From Camarhynchus parvulus (lineage: Eukaryota > Chordata > Aves > Passeriformes > Thraupidae), in contig NC_044573.1 of assembly GCF_901933205.1 (NCBI RefSeq), positions 34,196,993-34,260,992 of the forward strand: DNA of 64,000 bases. The letters are read 5' to 3'. Of the stretch, positions 36,481 to 48,865 are shown piece by piece. The notes below the pieces were generated by a model. The model was not told where the DNA came from and ran no database searches. It saw only the letters and a program-made list of their open reading frames with translations. Every line of letters begins with the position of its first letter. Within the stretch, counting starts at the first letter, position 1. The translations under genes and the position numbers were made by a program.

Positions 36481-39400
36481 CTGAGATCTATTCAGGAATA
36501 ACTCCACTGAATACAGCACAACCTCAGGGCATTGCACTTTTGATTGAGGCACTGAATATGGGTATTAATGAAAGGTAGCATAAACAGCCCTTCTCACATA
36601 ACTAACAAATGAATGTTATTTGGTGGAGTAGGCTAAGAGAGAGTTTTAGTTCAGGCAATCACCCAAATCAAGTTTTGAACAGATTTTGTGTACTGGGACA
36701 GGAATGGACTGAAGCTATTTCAGCCTGGTAGCATCAGAGCTATCTGAAGGCAGATCCCTGTTGTAGTGTTTTCCCCTGAGCAGAATCCAATTCATTCAGC
36801 TCTGTACAGAGGAGGCCTAAAGTTTCACCTTTACTGATGTCACAAATAGGCTTTTGCTCTAAACCTTCTCTGCTCTGAATGTTTTATCTGTTGCTTCTGC
36901 ACCAACTCTTATTATTGATCGGAGTTTACACAGAAGTAGGATATAGTCCTTCTGTAACTTTCAAATTACTTATTCCAGTTGTTCAATAACAGCTGAACCC
37001 TTTCCAAGAGAGGAATGCACAGCAGTTTAGGAAATATGATACACATATGACATAAATATGAAACCTACTATCACTTTTGTAAGAAATCATGGACTAGGAT
37101 TTAAAAATAACTATGTGGATTTTGGCATCAACAAATAATTTTCAGAGAAGTCTGCATTCAAGGTGAATGTCCAGTAATTTCAGCAGCATAAAAATGGTAT
37201 TATTTCCTTGGCAAGGTTTTTTAGTATCTTCCAGATGCATTTTATCTCATCTGTATTTCAAAGACAACAGATACTTAAACCTAGAATTATCACATCAGGA
37301 CCTAAATACGTAATACTCACGTCTTTTTTCAAAATACACACTAGTCGCATTCATATGAGTGTGATCATACAAGCAGTCTGGCTCAATTTTTTTCCTACTG
37401 AACCAGCTCTGCATTGGGTAAATAACCAAGAAAACAACCAGCCCACCGCAGGAGCGGAGTGTGGGAGCTGGCACTGCGCACCCTGGCACTGTGCCTTAAC
37501 TCCCAAGCTCAGGTCCTGCTCAGCCCCTCCCTGGCCTCATGAATTGTTGCTGCATGCAGCTGGGAAGAGCTTTGAGGGCAAGGAATAATGGAAACCTGCA
37601 CTGCAACACCCAGAGGCTTGGTAAGCAGGCACAGCACCAAGATGTGAGTTCAGGCCCCTTAGGCAGGAGAGGGACCTGAACTGGCGTGTCCTGAATTGCA
37701 GGGGCCAGTTGTGTCCTTTAGTATTTGTGTCAGTCCAAAGCATTTTACGTTTTCAGGAAAAAAGAACAAAAAAAAAAAAAAAAGGGGAAAAAGGAGAGGC
37801 CTGTGCTGTTTGCGAGGTGCCCACATAAACAGACAGCCCATTTAGCGTGAGGAAGTACTTACAACAATCTGTTGGCTTTGAAAGATTAGGGTGCTACTTC
37901 ATACTGGGAACAGGATAAAAAAAAGGGATCTTTTCAAGCAGATAGAAAAAAAGAACTGTAAAAGCAACTGAGGGTAGGATGATAAATTTCATAATTAATA
38001 TTCCCCACTTACATAGTTTTTTGGGGTTTCTTTAAAGACAATATCAATGTCTTAGTTAGTTATTCCCAACCCTTACACCAGGATCAGAAGTGCCACACAC
38101 CCTTGGAAATGGCTTGTATTGTGAAATCCAGCTTCTACAGTGTTTGTTGAAGTAGATAGGTATTATCTACTCAAAAACTCCACTGAAAAGGTGAAAAAGA
38201 AACTGTAAGAATCTTCTATGTATGCATAAAAACTGTTATTAATTTGGTGAATTTTCAGATGTAGCTTTTAGTAGTAGACATCATTACTGAAGTAGAGTTA
38301 AATCAAAATTGCTGCATTATGCTGTTACCCATAATTGAGTTACACTGCAATTGCCTTAAGGGTTCAAGCACTACAGTCAACAAATTTGCAAGATAGTCTT
38401 GCACAAAATATGGTGGGGAGGAGGGGGATAGCATTTTCTTTATAGTTACCTGGAACTCTAAGCTTCTTGACTGAAGTGCTTTGGCTACTAAACAATTGCA
38501 TGACATCCAGTGCATATGGACATGCTTTGACAATTTTAATGCTCTGCCTAGAAAACAAGGAAGGGACTTATTGCACATGCACACACAGATACAGACATGT
38601 ATAGATAATTTTCATAATATTTACATGAAGTTTATAAGACAAAAAATATCACAATGCTGTGTGCTATCAGTCTGTCCTCAGCTTTTGTTCCACACACATC
38701 GTAAAGACACCTGCAGCTGTGAATACAGGTGCCTAAAGCAACTTTGTGTGGTTGTAGACCCTGTGGAAGTCTAGGTATATGATGAGCATTACAATAAGGT
38801 GTTCAACATTAGGGAGTTTGCAATATGTGCTATTAGGTGTAGTAACAATAAGGCATCTTTAAGTGGGTTAAGAATTGTCTGGTAGATCCAGAGAACTGGC
38901 TGGAGAATGGCTCTAAAGTTGTTATGGTCAAGAATCAATACTTTGTCCCACAGATATCAGACTTTGAAAATACTGTTGTTTCTTGCATGCCACTGACAGG
39001 TCACCTTTGAAAGAAAAACACAACTGCTGTTCAGCAACATCACAGCTGATATGTGGGAAGGTAAGATGATGCAGTCCACCAAAGAGTTTGCTTTTCCCAG
39101 TGGTCTTTTTGCCTGGGATCTCAGCCTATCGACATGACAAGCTAAGCACTGCAATGTTTTAGGAATTGCTCTGTTCCTGGCAGAAAACACTGCAGAAAAT
39201 GGGTGCCTGGATGAGATGGGACCACCTTTGGCCCTCCAATTTCATTCTGGTACTATCTGTCTGGTCTGTCAGAATCTTTTTTTTGTTGCTATTATTGCAT
39301 TTTTTTCCTGTTAATGAGCAACATACTTTAGTCCAGCACAGACTGGCTGCAACGAACAACAGAGTAACAGGGTGAAATTTTAGCATCTGTGGAATACGTA

Positions 39401-41155
39401 TCAGCTAAGCAGATCCAGCAGTTCTTTTTCTCCTACCACTAGCTTTATAATTGTTTCATTCATCTGTATTTTAGCAACACCAAATGATTCACAATATTAT
39501 AGAAGTTATCAGGATGGAGAGATTGCTATTGGCATTTTAGGACATAGAAAGCATAGAAACTTACTGGACATCTAAAGTAGCTGGATTTCCCTGGTAAAAT
39601 AATCACTGGTGGTATAATTATGACATTCAGATGTTCATCTTTATGTCTCAAGCTTAACAGCCCAGTGAATGGATGAAGCTGGTTATGGCTTGCAGAGTTA
39701 CTCTTTCAAATTGTCTGCAGGTTCGTTAATATGCTATTGCATTGCATGTGCTTAGTTCACACTTTTGAGGTGAACTTCCACCAAAATGGCTAAAGAGCAT
39801 ATCTGTGAAATACCCTTGTATAGTTCCCTCTTCCAAACTGCATTGGCTAAGAAAACTTGCCATTGCATCTGCTACTCCTCACTATACTCTTGTTTTCACA
39901 AGTATTTAAATGCAAGGCAAATAGTTTAAAGAAATGGTTCCTTTTATTTTGCCTTATGCCTAAATACGTCTGGTGAAAAAAAGAACCACGCTACAGCTAA
40001 GAATATGTAATTGACAAACAATATTTTCATTTCTAATTTAAACTTTCAGTAATGTTATATAATTATACAGTCCCACAGCATATGGATTGGCAATATTCTC
40101 CCATATATTTACTTTATAGATGTACAGTGATCTTGGGAAGAGAAGAAGGGGAATGAGACATTATACAATGCAGTCACACAGAACCCCATAAGACTGGGAA
40201 ATTATTGCTGTTGCTTTCCAGCATGTTGGAGCAGTTGGTGCTAATGCTTATTTTCTGTCCTCTTAGCCAAAATGTCACTAGCCACAATTGCTCCTGACAA
40301 AATTAATCACATTTTGCCATATGTTTTCTAATGATCTGCAGATGACAGTTTTATAGCAGCTGCTGTAGACAAAAGGTATGAAAAATAAACAAAGAATGCA
40401 TCACCATTAAAAAGCTGAAAGGTTCCTGTAATTACAGATCTCCATCAGAGTGCAAAGCCTGGAGTATGTTGACAGCAAGATCTTTCCAATGTATAGATAA
40501 AAATTATTTGTTGTGATGTTTAAAGAAGGCATGCAGGTCAGTAATTCTGCAGTAGTTTCCTTAAGTGAAGGAATACCAGTTATATAAACTCATTTATCCT
40601 AGCACTCCATAGGGAAATATCCTTTCATACCAGTCAGAGGCTATCCTTACATATCAGTCAGAAATCACTGGTGAAACTATAATATTAGCATAAAATTTGT
40701 ATCTTACCACCTTGACTCTGAATCACCTACACAAAGTTCACGCTGTTGTAACATTTTTTTATTTCTGATGAGTTTCTTGCAAATTCTGCAGATTAATCAT
40801 GTGTAACTCAAGTTATCAATTTACCATGAAAACACTCATGAATTTAATTGCTGATAATTGCATTTCAGAGTGAAAATTTTCCCATCAAATAATTTAACTT
40901 AAACCTTGTTTTCAACTTTGATAGTCATAGATTCTTTTTATTGAAGATCATCTTATGTTTTGAAATCCATTCAAGCACAAGATGAAATATAAGGGAAATG
41001 CCTGCATCAGCAAGGAAACCCAATCCAGTGCCTTTACTTTAAAATAAAGAAACAAAAGAATATAATTTCACTTTCTAGGGGAAAAAAGTGAATAAATAAA
41101 AGAAAGCAAGATATGAAAAGGTTTTTCAAGAACAATTCTTCTCAGTTTTTGAATT
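36481..41155. other. Unique non-coding stretch
   Basis: No recognisable exon, RNA gene or large repeat. It contains a 16-base A tract at 37768-37783 and a locally GC-richer patch at 37.44-37.64 kb with chance frames up to 126 codons. Confidence 0.5.
37768..37783. repeat. A16 homopolymer within an A-rich patch
   Basis: A run of 16 A residues in a longer A/G-rich patch (about 37757-37797). It could be a slippage-grown tract. I see no gene-derived sequence upstream that would make it the tail of a processed pseudogene. Confidence 0.8.
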
Positions 41156-41196
41156 ATCTGATCTTTAAGGTCCCTTCCAAACAATCTAAATTGAAA
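41156..41196 (+). mobile_element. Short CR1 3'-end remnant, plus strand
   Basis: TGATCTTTAAGGTCCCTTCC then AAACAATCTA matches the last few dozen bases of CR1 in sense orientation (consensus GATCTTTAAGGTCCCTTCCAACCCAAACCATTCTATG, as recalled). The tail octamers have decayed. Being so short, it is a weaker call than the other CR1 pieces. Confidence 0.55.
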
Positions 41197-44100
41197 TTTC
41201 AGTACATACTCCCAAACACAGTATATAAGTTAATAGTACTTGTTCAACAAAGTCTGAACTTTGATAGTGAAAATTTTAGCTTTACTAGATTGGCAAACCA
41301 GATGAAGACATGTAGAAAAAATATAATGATAAAAAATGAATACAAAAATCTAAAGGTTATGTTACCTTCTACTTAGGGTTTCTGCATACTCTCTTTCACT
41401 CTGAAACTAACAACTACTAGATATTACAAAGATTTGCTAAAAAATATTAAAAGATATGTTCTTTTTTGTCATGTGTAACCTCTTTTTTGAGTTCATGTTA
41501 CTTTGTCCTGGAAGAAAGAATTTACAAGTTTTTATAGTATTTAGCAGTTTTTTCCCTCACTAGAGGCATCTAAGAGAAATGCAGGGCCCAACACACAGTT
41601 TGGCCTCAGCAAGGACTGCATTTTTGCCTCTGCAATTTTTCAGGCACAGTTGAAGTTACTTGAACATCTAACTATTTGATTTACAGATGCAATCACATAC
41701 CTGCATATACAAGTGATTGTAACTGCAGGTGTTAGATTGGGAACTGTCATTTGAAATTCTGCCTCAAAATTTACAAAATAATTATTGTTGAAATTATTTA
41801 TGTAGATTCATCAAATGAATATGCTTTGATACTTTATATTCTCCCCATGTCAGAAACTTCAAACTTTTAAACATGTTTAAATCCTTAGGTAGCATTTCTG
41901 TTGGTCTCTGCTCTCATTATCCTCCCTGCTCCATTTTTTTTATACCCAGTATGAACAGGGTCATTTGCCCTGGGAAAAAGGCAATATTTACTCTATTTAT
42001 CTGTGCACCTGGTTCAGTTGCAGACTTCCATAGCTGAAGGGTGGATGGGTCACTTCCTTTTACATACAGAACCTGGGAACAAAGTTAGACAGTTATGTAA
42101 AAATGGTGTGACCCACACACCCACTCCCTCTGATTCAGGCTTCAATGAAATTACTCTCTCTGACACTGAGGCTTTATGTAAGACTTTACAACTGAGCATG
42201 ATGGCCAAAATCTGGCTCCCCATATTATTACTCTGTCTAACAAACAATCTCAAAATCAAAGGCAGTGTTTTCCCCTTCTGTCCTTTTGGCTGTCCTTGGC
42301 CTGCACTGGTAGGAAGATGATCAATACACATGAAACAGAAAGATAATGGAAGACCTTGTTCTTCAAATGTTTTGCATGAGAGAAAGTGACATTACCAGGT
42401 CACACAGCAATTCTGTCCCACCGGCAGCTATCATAAAGAGTAATCTCACCTTACCCATATCTGTAAATACGTACATAAATAAATTTATGTACTAACAATT
42501 TATAAATTCCTAAAAGACAACAAGCAAATCATGTGTAATGATACTCTTTGAAGTCTTATAGGAACAATAGAAATCTTCACCTCCTGTCCCTGGGCCCTGT
42601 CAACATTCTTGTGTTTTCCAGACTGCAGAAGGGCCATTAGGGTGACACATTGCTTAGGTAAGAACTGTATTGATGACCACTGTATTTACTGTTCCTGCAC
42701 AAGACTGAGCATTCCACTGTGCCTGTGGAAAACTCTGGGGCCTGTAGAGGAAAAAATCCTACAACACTGAAGACTGCCTTTTTTATGGACTCTACCAAAT
42801 TCTGTACATTTTAATAGTATAAATGATTCCAAAAATTCACCCATGACAAAAATTTTAGTGTTTCATTTAATTATCTCTGGTAATAATTTTGTTCTTTCCC
42901 TTTTACATGAATTTTTTCTCCCTTCTTTAAGATAATAGATAATATAACCTTCTTCTGCTAAAGAGGTGTCTAGCTCATTTGGTTTAGCCTGGCAGTTTTC
43001 CAGACCATTAAAGATATTTTTCAGTCTTAAATATTGGCTATGACACAGTTGTCTCTCTACTTTGTCTAGATTAAAGTTAGGATTATATGTCATATGTTTT
43101 TCTTTTATTACTCCCTTACAGGATGCAAGTTGGTAAAATTCATTAATAGGAATTACAAAAGCCTTACTTGCCTGGACCACTGTGAGGGCAAAGCAAAGTT
43201 TTCGCCAAGCAATACTGAAAACAGCCAAAAATGTAAATAATAAAAAAATGAAATTTAAAATCGCGCCATTAAATTTGCCCAAGCAAAACTTCAAATCGAT
43301 TAATCATGTTATCTGGAGAAGGGTAAGAGGAATTAAAATCATCATCTCAAGAAAAGGAACATCTCTGGGTGGTATCAGTGCCAGGAGAGCTTTATCAGGG
43401 CATATGAACAAGGAGAGGAACAGACAAGAAAGATTTTGTTTGCTCAGGGCTTCAGAGCATCTGCCAATCTCCACTGAGAAAGAACTTCCTCTGCAAAGTG
43501 AAATGGCAGCCCTACAAAAGGCAAAGCTCTGAGCACGCATGAGGTAACATTTAATAGCCATGGGGCTGTAGCATGTCCTGCTGCTAATTCCTGAATCATT
43601 CCACAGGTCATCAACAGGATAATTATAAAGATTTCTACTGACACCAGCAGCCTTGGCCAGGCTCCAAGCAAGGTGTATGACTGGTGATGGCACACAGACA
43701 AGGACTTTGCATCAAGCTATAGATGTTATCTGGGAGGTAAATGCAGAATCTGATTCCACGCTGAAATCTGAATACATATTTCTGCTTCTTAATATCATAA
43801 GATAACCATAATTACAAAGGAAATTAGAATAGAATGACAAATGTGGCTGGGGGTTAGTAGTCATTAACATATAGAGATTTGCTAGGATATTGCTGTGGGA
43901 GAGAATGATGGCAAATGAGACATTAAAAGGGTGCAAATGCCAAAATTGTCTAACACCATTTTTCTTAATGATACAAAGAATAGTTAAAGGGGGTGAGAAA
44001 CACCACCCCTATGTAAACTTTAGGGTGGAAATTTAATGCTTTTTGGAAGTAGAAATTCCTTACTGAAAACTTTCAGTTACCCTGTGTTTCCAGCTATAAC

Positions 44101-45152
44101 CCCTATAAATTAGCCTGGAGAAATTGTATTGTTCTCTATAACTATGGAAAATTCTGGAATGCAGCAAAACAAACTGTGAGAGCCCCCTAGAAATTAATTA
44201 GTGCCTTTCATCTTTCTTCAGAACCTGTCATGCTGTATTGGAAAGAATCATGATCCCAATGCCACCAACCACACACTTGTTGACTGCAATGTGATTTTCA
44301 GTCAATCCAATTTTCCCACCATGTGCAGTCCTTGGTACTTCCTATGGTGGCACCCAGAGGTTTTGGAGTCTCTAATACTCTACACAATTAACTTTTGTAA
44401 TTGGCTAAGAAAGAAAGTAAGACTTTTTTGAAGGTCTCGTTGTTGGTCATCATGACTTTGGGAAATCTTATCCCTCACTAAGGCTTCAAGAGCAAGATAA
44501 AGCACATCAGAGACAAAACAATACTGTGGAAACTAAACTTCTTTTAGATTAACATATAACGTTTTTTTAATATTACTAAACACCTTTGATTGTCAACCCT
44601 TAAACAACTCAACCAACCATCCTTCCCTTTCCCTTGGGAATCAACAATACTGCTACCAGAGCTGCAAAAATTCAACACAATTTTCTCTGCATCTCCTGCT
44701 GCATGATAGAGGCAAGCCCTTGATTATTTCTGTCTTTTGGAAACACAATGAGTATACACCAACCTATGAAATGGCTGCAATGAGCAAGAAAAAGAAGGGC
44801 AAAAACCTTTAAAGCTGTGTTGTGTTTTAACAGGCTGTGACATAGCCTTGGCATGTGCCAAGGGGGAAGGCAGTGGGAGCTGCCTGGGAAGCATGTAATG
44901 TTTACCTTGCTGACACAGAAACATTTTTCCTGGGCCTGTCATCACTTCTCTTGAATAATTGCCTGGAGGAAAGCAAATGGTTTGTACTGCTTCTGTAAGA
45001 ACAAACCAGTCTGCCTGCCAGCATCACTGGGGCAAGGCTGTCCCACTCTCCAGACACAGGGCTGGGTCTCAACTTGCTCAATAAGCTTTGAAGCAAAACA
45101 CAGAGTGGGTAAGATGTAAGATATATGATGTAAGAGACAGTAGCTGGAGTTA
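41197..45152. other. Unique non-coding stretch
   Basis: No exon, RNA gene or element is recognised. Several chance frames of 90-145 codons occur on both strands at 42.0-43.7 kb, without domain resemblance. Confidence 0.5.
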
Positions 45153-45172
45153 AGGAAAGGAAGGAAGGAAGG
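45153..45172. repeat. Short GGAA tetranucleotide repeat
   Basis: About four to five AAGG/GGAA units on the plus strand. It is a small purine-only microsatellite. Confidence 0.8.
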
Positions 45173-48100
45173 AGGTGGAAGAGACACCTCTATGAAAAAT
45201 TCTTCCTGGAAGAAAGTGTCTTCATAAAGTCTAGAAAATAACCACTCCTTTGTGAATATGGGAAAGCACACAGAGGATGTTTCAGATGTCTGAACTGCCA
45301 TGCCAAGCACATACACCACCCCTCAAATTGTCCTAATCAGGACAGGCAGACAGTATGATGCCTGCAAGTGTGCATCTGCACTCCACTGTGTTGACAATGT
45401 TACTGGAACTTGTGCACACATTTAAGGACTGACACAGTATAATGTTGTCAGGGCTGACCACATTTTCCATTCTAGAGGGAAAGGTGTGGCTAAGCACCGG
45501 GCTTCTTTTGAGACCAAGCATCAAACCTGCCTCATTGTTAAAAGTACCATTGGGAATATAACATCCTTCTTTCAATCTGTCTGGGGAGACTATTTATTTG
45601 GTAGTATGACAGATACAGTCACATCTTTCTCCACCAGATCCATTTCAAATCAGATCTGAAGAAACACTTCTAAAACTAAAATGAAGATGAAAAAGGACCT
45701 AAGGTCTCCAGCCAGGTGTCTAGATGCTTTTCTTTCGTACATAGTGTTTTACAGAGAATTCAGGAACAAAGGGAAAGAAGATAGGATTTTCTGATGGGGA
45801 AATGTATGTGTCTCAGCTTGGACTGGCCACAGAGAGAATTCCTCTCTGCTTTTCAGTGAGTGACTGATTTGTCTGTAACAGGACAGGACAGCTAGATGTA
45901 AGAAGCAAATGCTTGTTATGTAGTGTAAAAGCATTGTTTGAATTCCTTTTCTTTTACATTTTTCACCAGGAACATATCCTTTGCATTACAGTGCAGGACA
46001 GGAACTAGCTACTTAAGAACTCCTAGAGAAGTGGTTCCTCAGTGTGAGGAAAAATGTGTGATTATTTATTTCAAACTGAATTTAGAGAGCACCTTGGTTT
46101 AGACCAATACATGGCTGTCAATGAGACTTACATATGGGTCCAGAGAAGATTTTCTTTTGTCACTTATTTTATGCCTAGATCTGAGAGTTTTGATGGCGCT
46201 TAATAAAAAAAAAAAAGGAAATTGGAAAAAATGCAGGATAGAGAAAATAGTAGAGGTAGTTATGCATTTGGTAGAGGAACAGAGATAATGGTCCCTTTGC
46301 TACCAAAAGAAAATGGGTAGGCAAGGTTAAAAGGCATTAGAAGCAACACTGATTGCAATGTAATTTCTGGAAATGAAAATGGTTATGATTTTTATTGGCC
46401 TGTAGAAGAGCTACATGGTAATAGTACTGAAGCTGGTGAATCTCAAAAGGCAGCTGAGGAATAAAAGGAGGAGGTGATGCCAAATCGCCTCCTTGGCAGC
46501 CATGATACCATCAGTTCCAGTGGGAATGCTTTTCAGGCTTCCCTACAGGATGCTTTACTTGGCCCTTCAGCCCATCAGCTCTGGAAAAGGTGGTAGGCAC
46601 AGAAGCATTCATTTTAGGTTTTCACCCTGTAAACACTAATGACCATATTTTGCTCCCTTTTCCCCTCTACTTCCCTCAGCCATTCATGGTCCCTGGCTGT
46701 GATGGAATCAGAAACAGCCAGGAATGGAAGCAGCCGGTGCCCCTGGCAGTGAGGATGGTGCTCGGGGGACAGTGCCCCATCTCTCACCCTACATCAGCTC
46801 TGGTCTGATCTGCTGGAAACAAAGCTCCTCTTTCCTCAGTGCCTGCCATCCTCTCTGCTGCTTGCCCGCTGGTGTGTGCAGACAGATCTCTTCTACAGGC
46901 TGTGGTTCTCTTCCTCTCCATCTATTTGCACACTGCGAAACAGGAGGAGAGCCTGATTTCAGTCTAATCTGACTTTACAGCACTCCACCACTTAAGATAA
47001 CCCACTGAAGTGTCCTTTCCACTAGAACTGGCATGCATGGGTAAATCATGGAATTCCATAGATTTTATCCCAGCTCACACCATTGCTATATAAGCCTGGA
47101 CACGAAGGGACAGTAAGAGAGAGAAAACATTGAATATTTTCATGGTTTAGTTCATAATTTTAACTTAATGGGAAATAAAAGGCCTTTTGTTTTAGAGATG
47201 TTTGTTCTTTGTAAAAGGCATGAAAATGGCTGATGGTAACAACTGTTAGAGAAAGATTTTCTGTTGGGAAAACAGAGGCTCTGCAGATCAATATATCTCC
47301 AGGGAAAGATCAATTTTTATGAAATTTTACAATCACGATAATATAAATTAAATACTTTATGTTTACATTAATTTCTGCTTCCAGTTAGATCAACACTGTG
47401 CCTGATAGCACTTGCAACCAGAAAATACTCTTCCTTATTCTTCCCAATGAGCCAAGATTTTTGTTTGATCTGCGTCTCCCTCATGCACTAGAGTTTTGCA
47501 TTGATGATGATTTGCTCTGACGAATCCCCAGAGTTTCAACTGAACTCAGAAATGGGAATGTAAGGGAAGGAAAACCAAGAACCACATTGCAAATAGGCAT
47601 TAAAGAAGCTAAGGCGTAGTGATAACAAATTCAAGCTGAGCTAGATGTGCTGATATTGCCAGTTCCCTTTGGTTTTAAGTAATTTAATTCTGAAAAAGCA
47701 CTTAAATTTTTGATTGCTTGCTCTGAATCAGGTTTGGATTTAAGTTTGTATACTAATATTTTGCTCAGACATATTTGACTGCTAACAAAAGAATCAACAA
47801 AGAGTGAGAGGGAGAATAAGTTCTGTAAATGGTATGGCAAGTAGTGCAAGGAGCACAGCATGACAAAGCGCTGATCAAGCACAGAAGGATAAAAAATTAA
47901 AGGGAAAACGTAGAAGGACAAAACTTGGTTGATTTCAACAGAAGTTTGCTTGTGATTGTCTTTCAAACTCTGTTGTGCACCACTGTCCTGCCTGATGTTG
48001 CCATGGAAGAGGGAAAGCATCTCACACTAGTATTTTTGACACCAGCACAGTGGGATTTCCTGAAAGAATAGAGACGGCTACTGAAATCCTCTTTCACCTG

Positions 48101-48563
48101 ATCCTAAGGTGGCCCTTCTTAAGGGCTCACAATGGACAAAGAAGGGGATTTTGGGAGAAAAGTCATCATCCCTTTCAGGAGCTATGGTGACACCCCATTC
48201 TGGCAGAAGAGGTACGACAAGCCATGTCTGGGAAGGTGACTGGTGTATCATGACCATCTGGTGACCTCCACGGGTCTGCACCATGTTGGTGAGCTAGTCC
48301 CTGGGGGCTGAGGCTGCCAGGGTGAAGTACAGGCTTTCTGTGATTCTCTGGTGAGGAAATTGCTGCTAATTAGGGAAACCTGGGGGTATGGAGGGTGGTG
48401 TCCTTCTTTTTCTGTGTTATAATATAGTCACTCTGTCATATATAATCTCTCTGCCTTAATTAGTAATACTTCCTAAACCATGCTCTCTACTAAATATATT
48501 TCTCTAATATCTTGCTTGTTTAAACTCTACTTTTATGATGGGTTTTTCCTCTGTTTTAATTAG
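45173..48563. other. Unique non-coding stretch
   Basis: No recognised gene or element. 46.56-46.97 kb and 48.07-48.36 kb are GC-richer islands; the second could be part of an unrecognised old repeat. The end of the stretch (TTTTTCCTCTGTTTTAATTAG) resembles a splice acceptor, discussed with the next entry. Confidence 0.45.
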
Positions 48564-48865
48564 AAAATGTGATAGAGCTATTCAATGAAGTGGAGAACAA
48601 GGTCCTATCAAATGAAAACTTGCAAAGGCTGCTTTATGACAGAGACAGTTTGAGAAGTGATAAAATAATAATGCAAGTTCTTTCCTTTTCGACAGGCCAG
48701 ATTTACCAGTACACCCCAGACACAACACTCCTCAACAGCAACACAAAACAGCTGCAAACCTGGATTAACCAGTCTGTTAAATTGAGTTTACAGCTGCTCT
48801 GCATCACCAGAATGACCCAAAGCAGGCAGCACATACCAGTAGATATGGGCCTAATTGTACACTAA
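48564..48865 (+). other. Possible exon-like open frame, unrecognised
   Basis: An open frame of about 100 codons follows directly after a pyrimidine tract ending TTTTAATTAG, which would serve as a splice acceptor. The first 36 or so codons have a charged, helix-like composition (for example NEVENKVLSNENLQRLLYDR), unlike the Ser/Pro/Cys-rich chance frames elsewhere. The rest looks less protein-like. I do not recognise a family, I see no convincing GT donor (CAAGTTCTT near 48675 is weak), and no neighbouring exon was found. Chance is the likelier explanation. Confidence 0.15.

Noticed and set aside
37757..37797. A-rich tract considered as the poly(A) tail of a processed pseudogene or SINE.
   Set aside because: No recognisable gene-derived or SINE-like sequence precedes it and no flanking target-site duplication was seen.
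42863..43532. Frames of 143 codons (minus) and 116 codons (plus) in AT-rich DNA, considered as possible exons or a retroelement.
   Set aside because: They overlap on opposite strands, show no domain or retroelement motif, and have no convincing splice sites.
48070..48360. GC-richer patch considered as an exon or LTR.
   Set aside because: The minus-strand frame (68 codons) shows no domain, and I could not find TG...CA ends with a target duplication. It is left as unassigned sequence.
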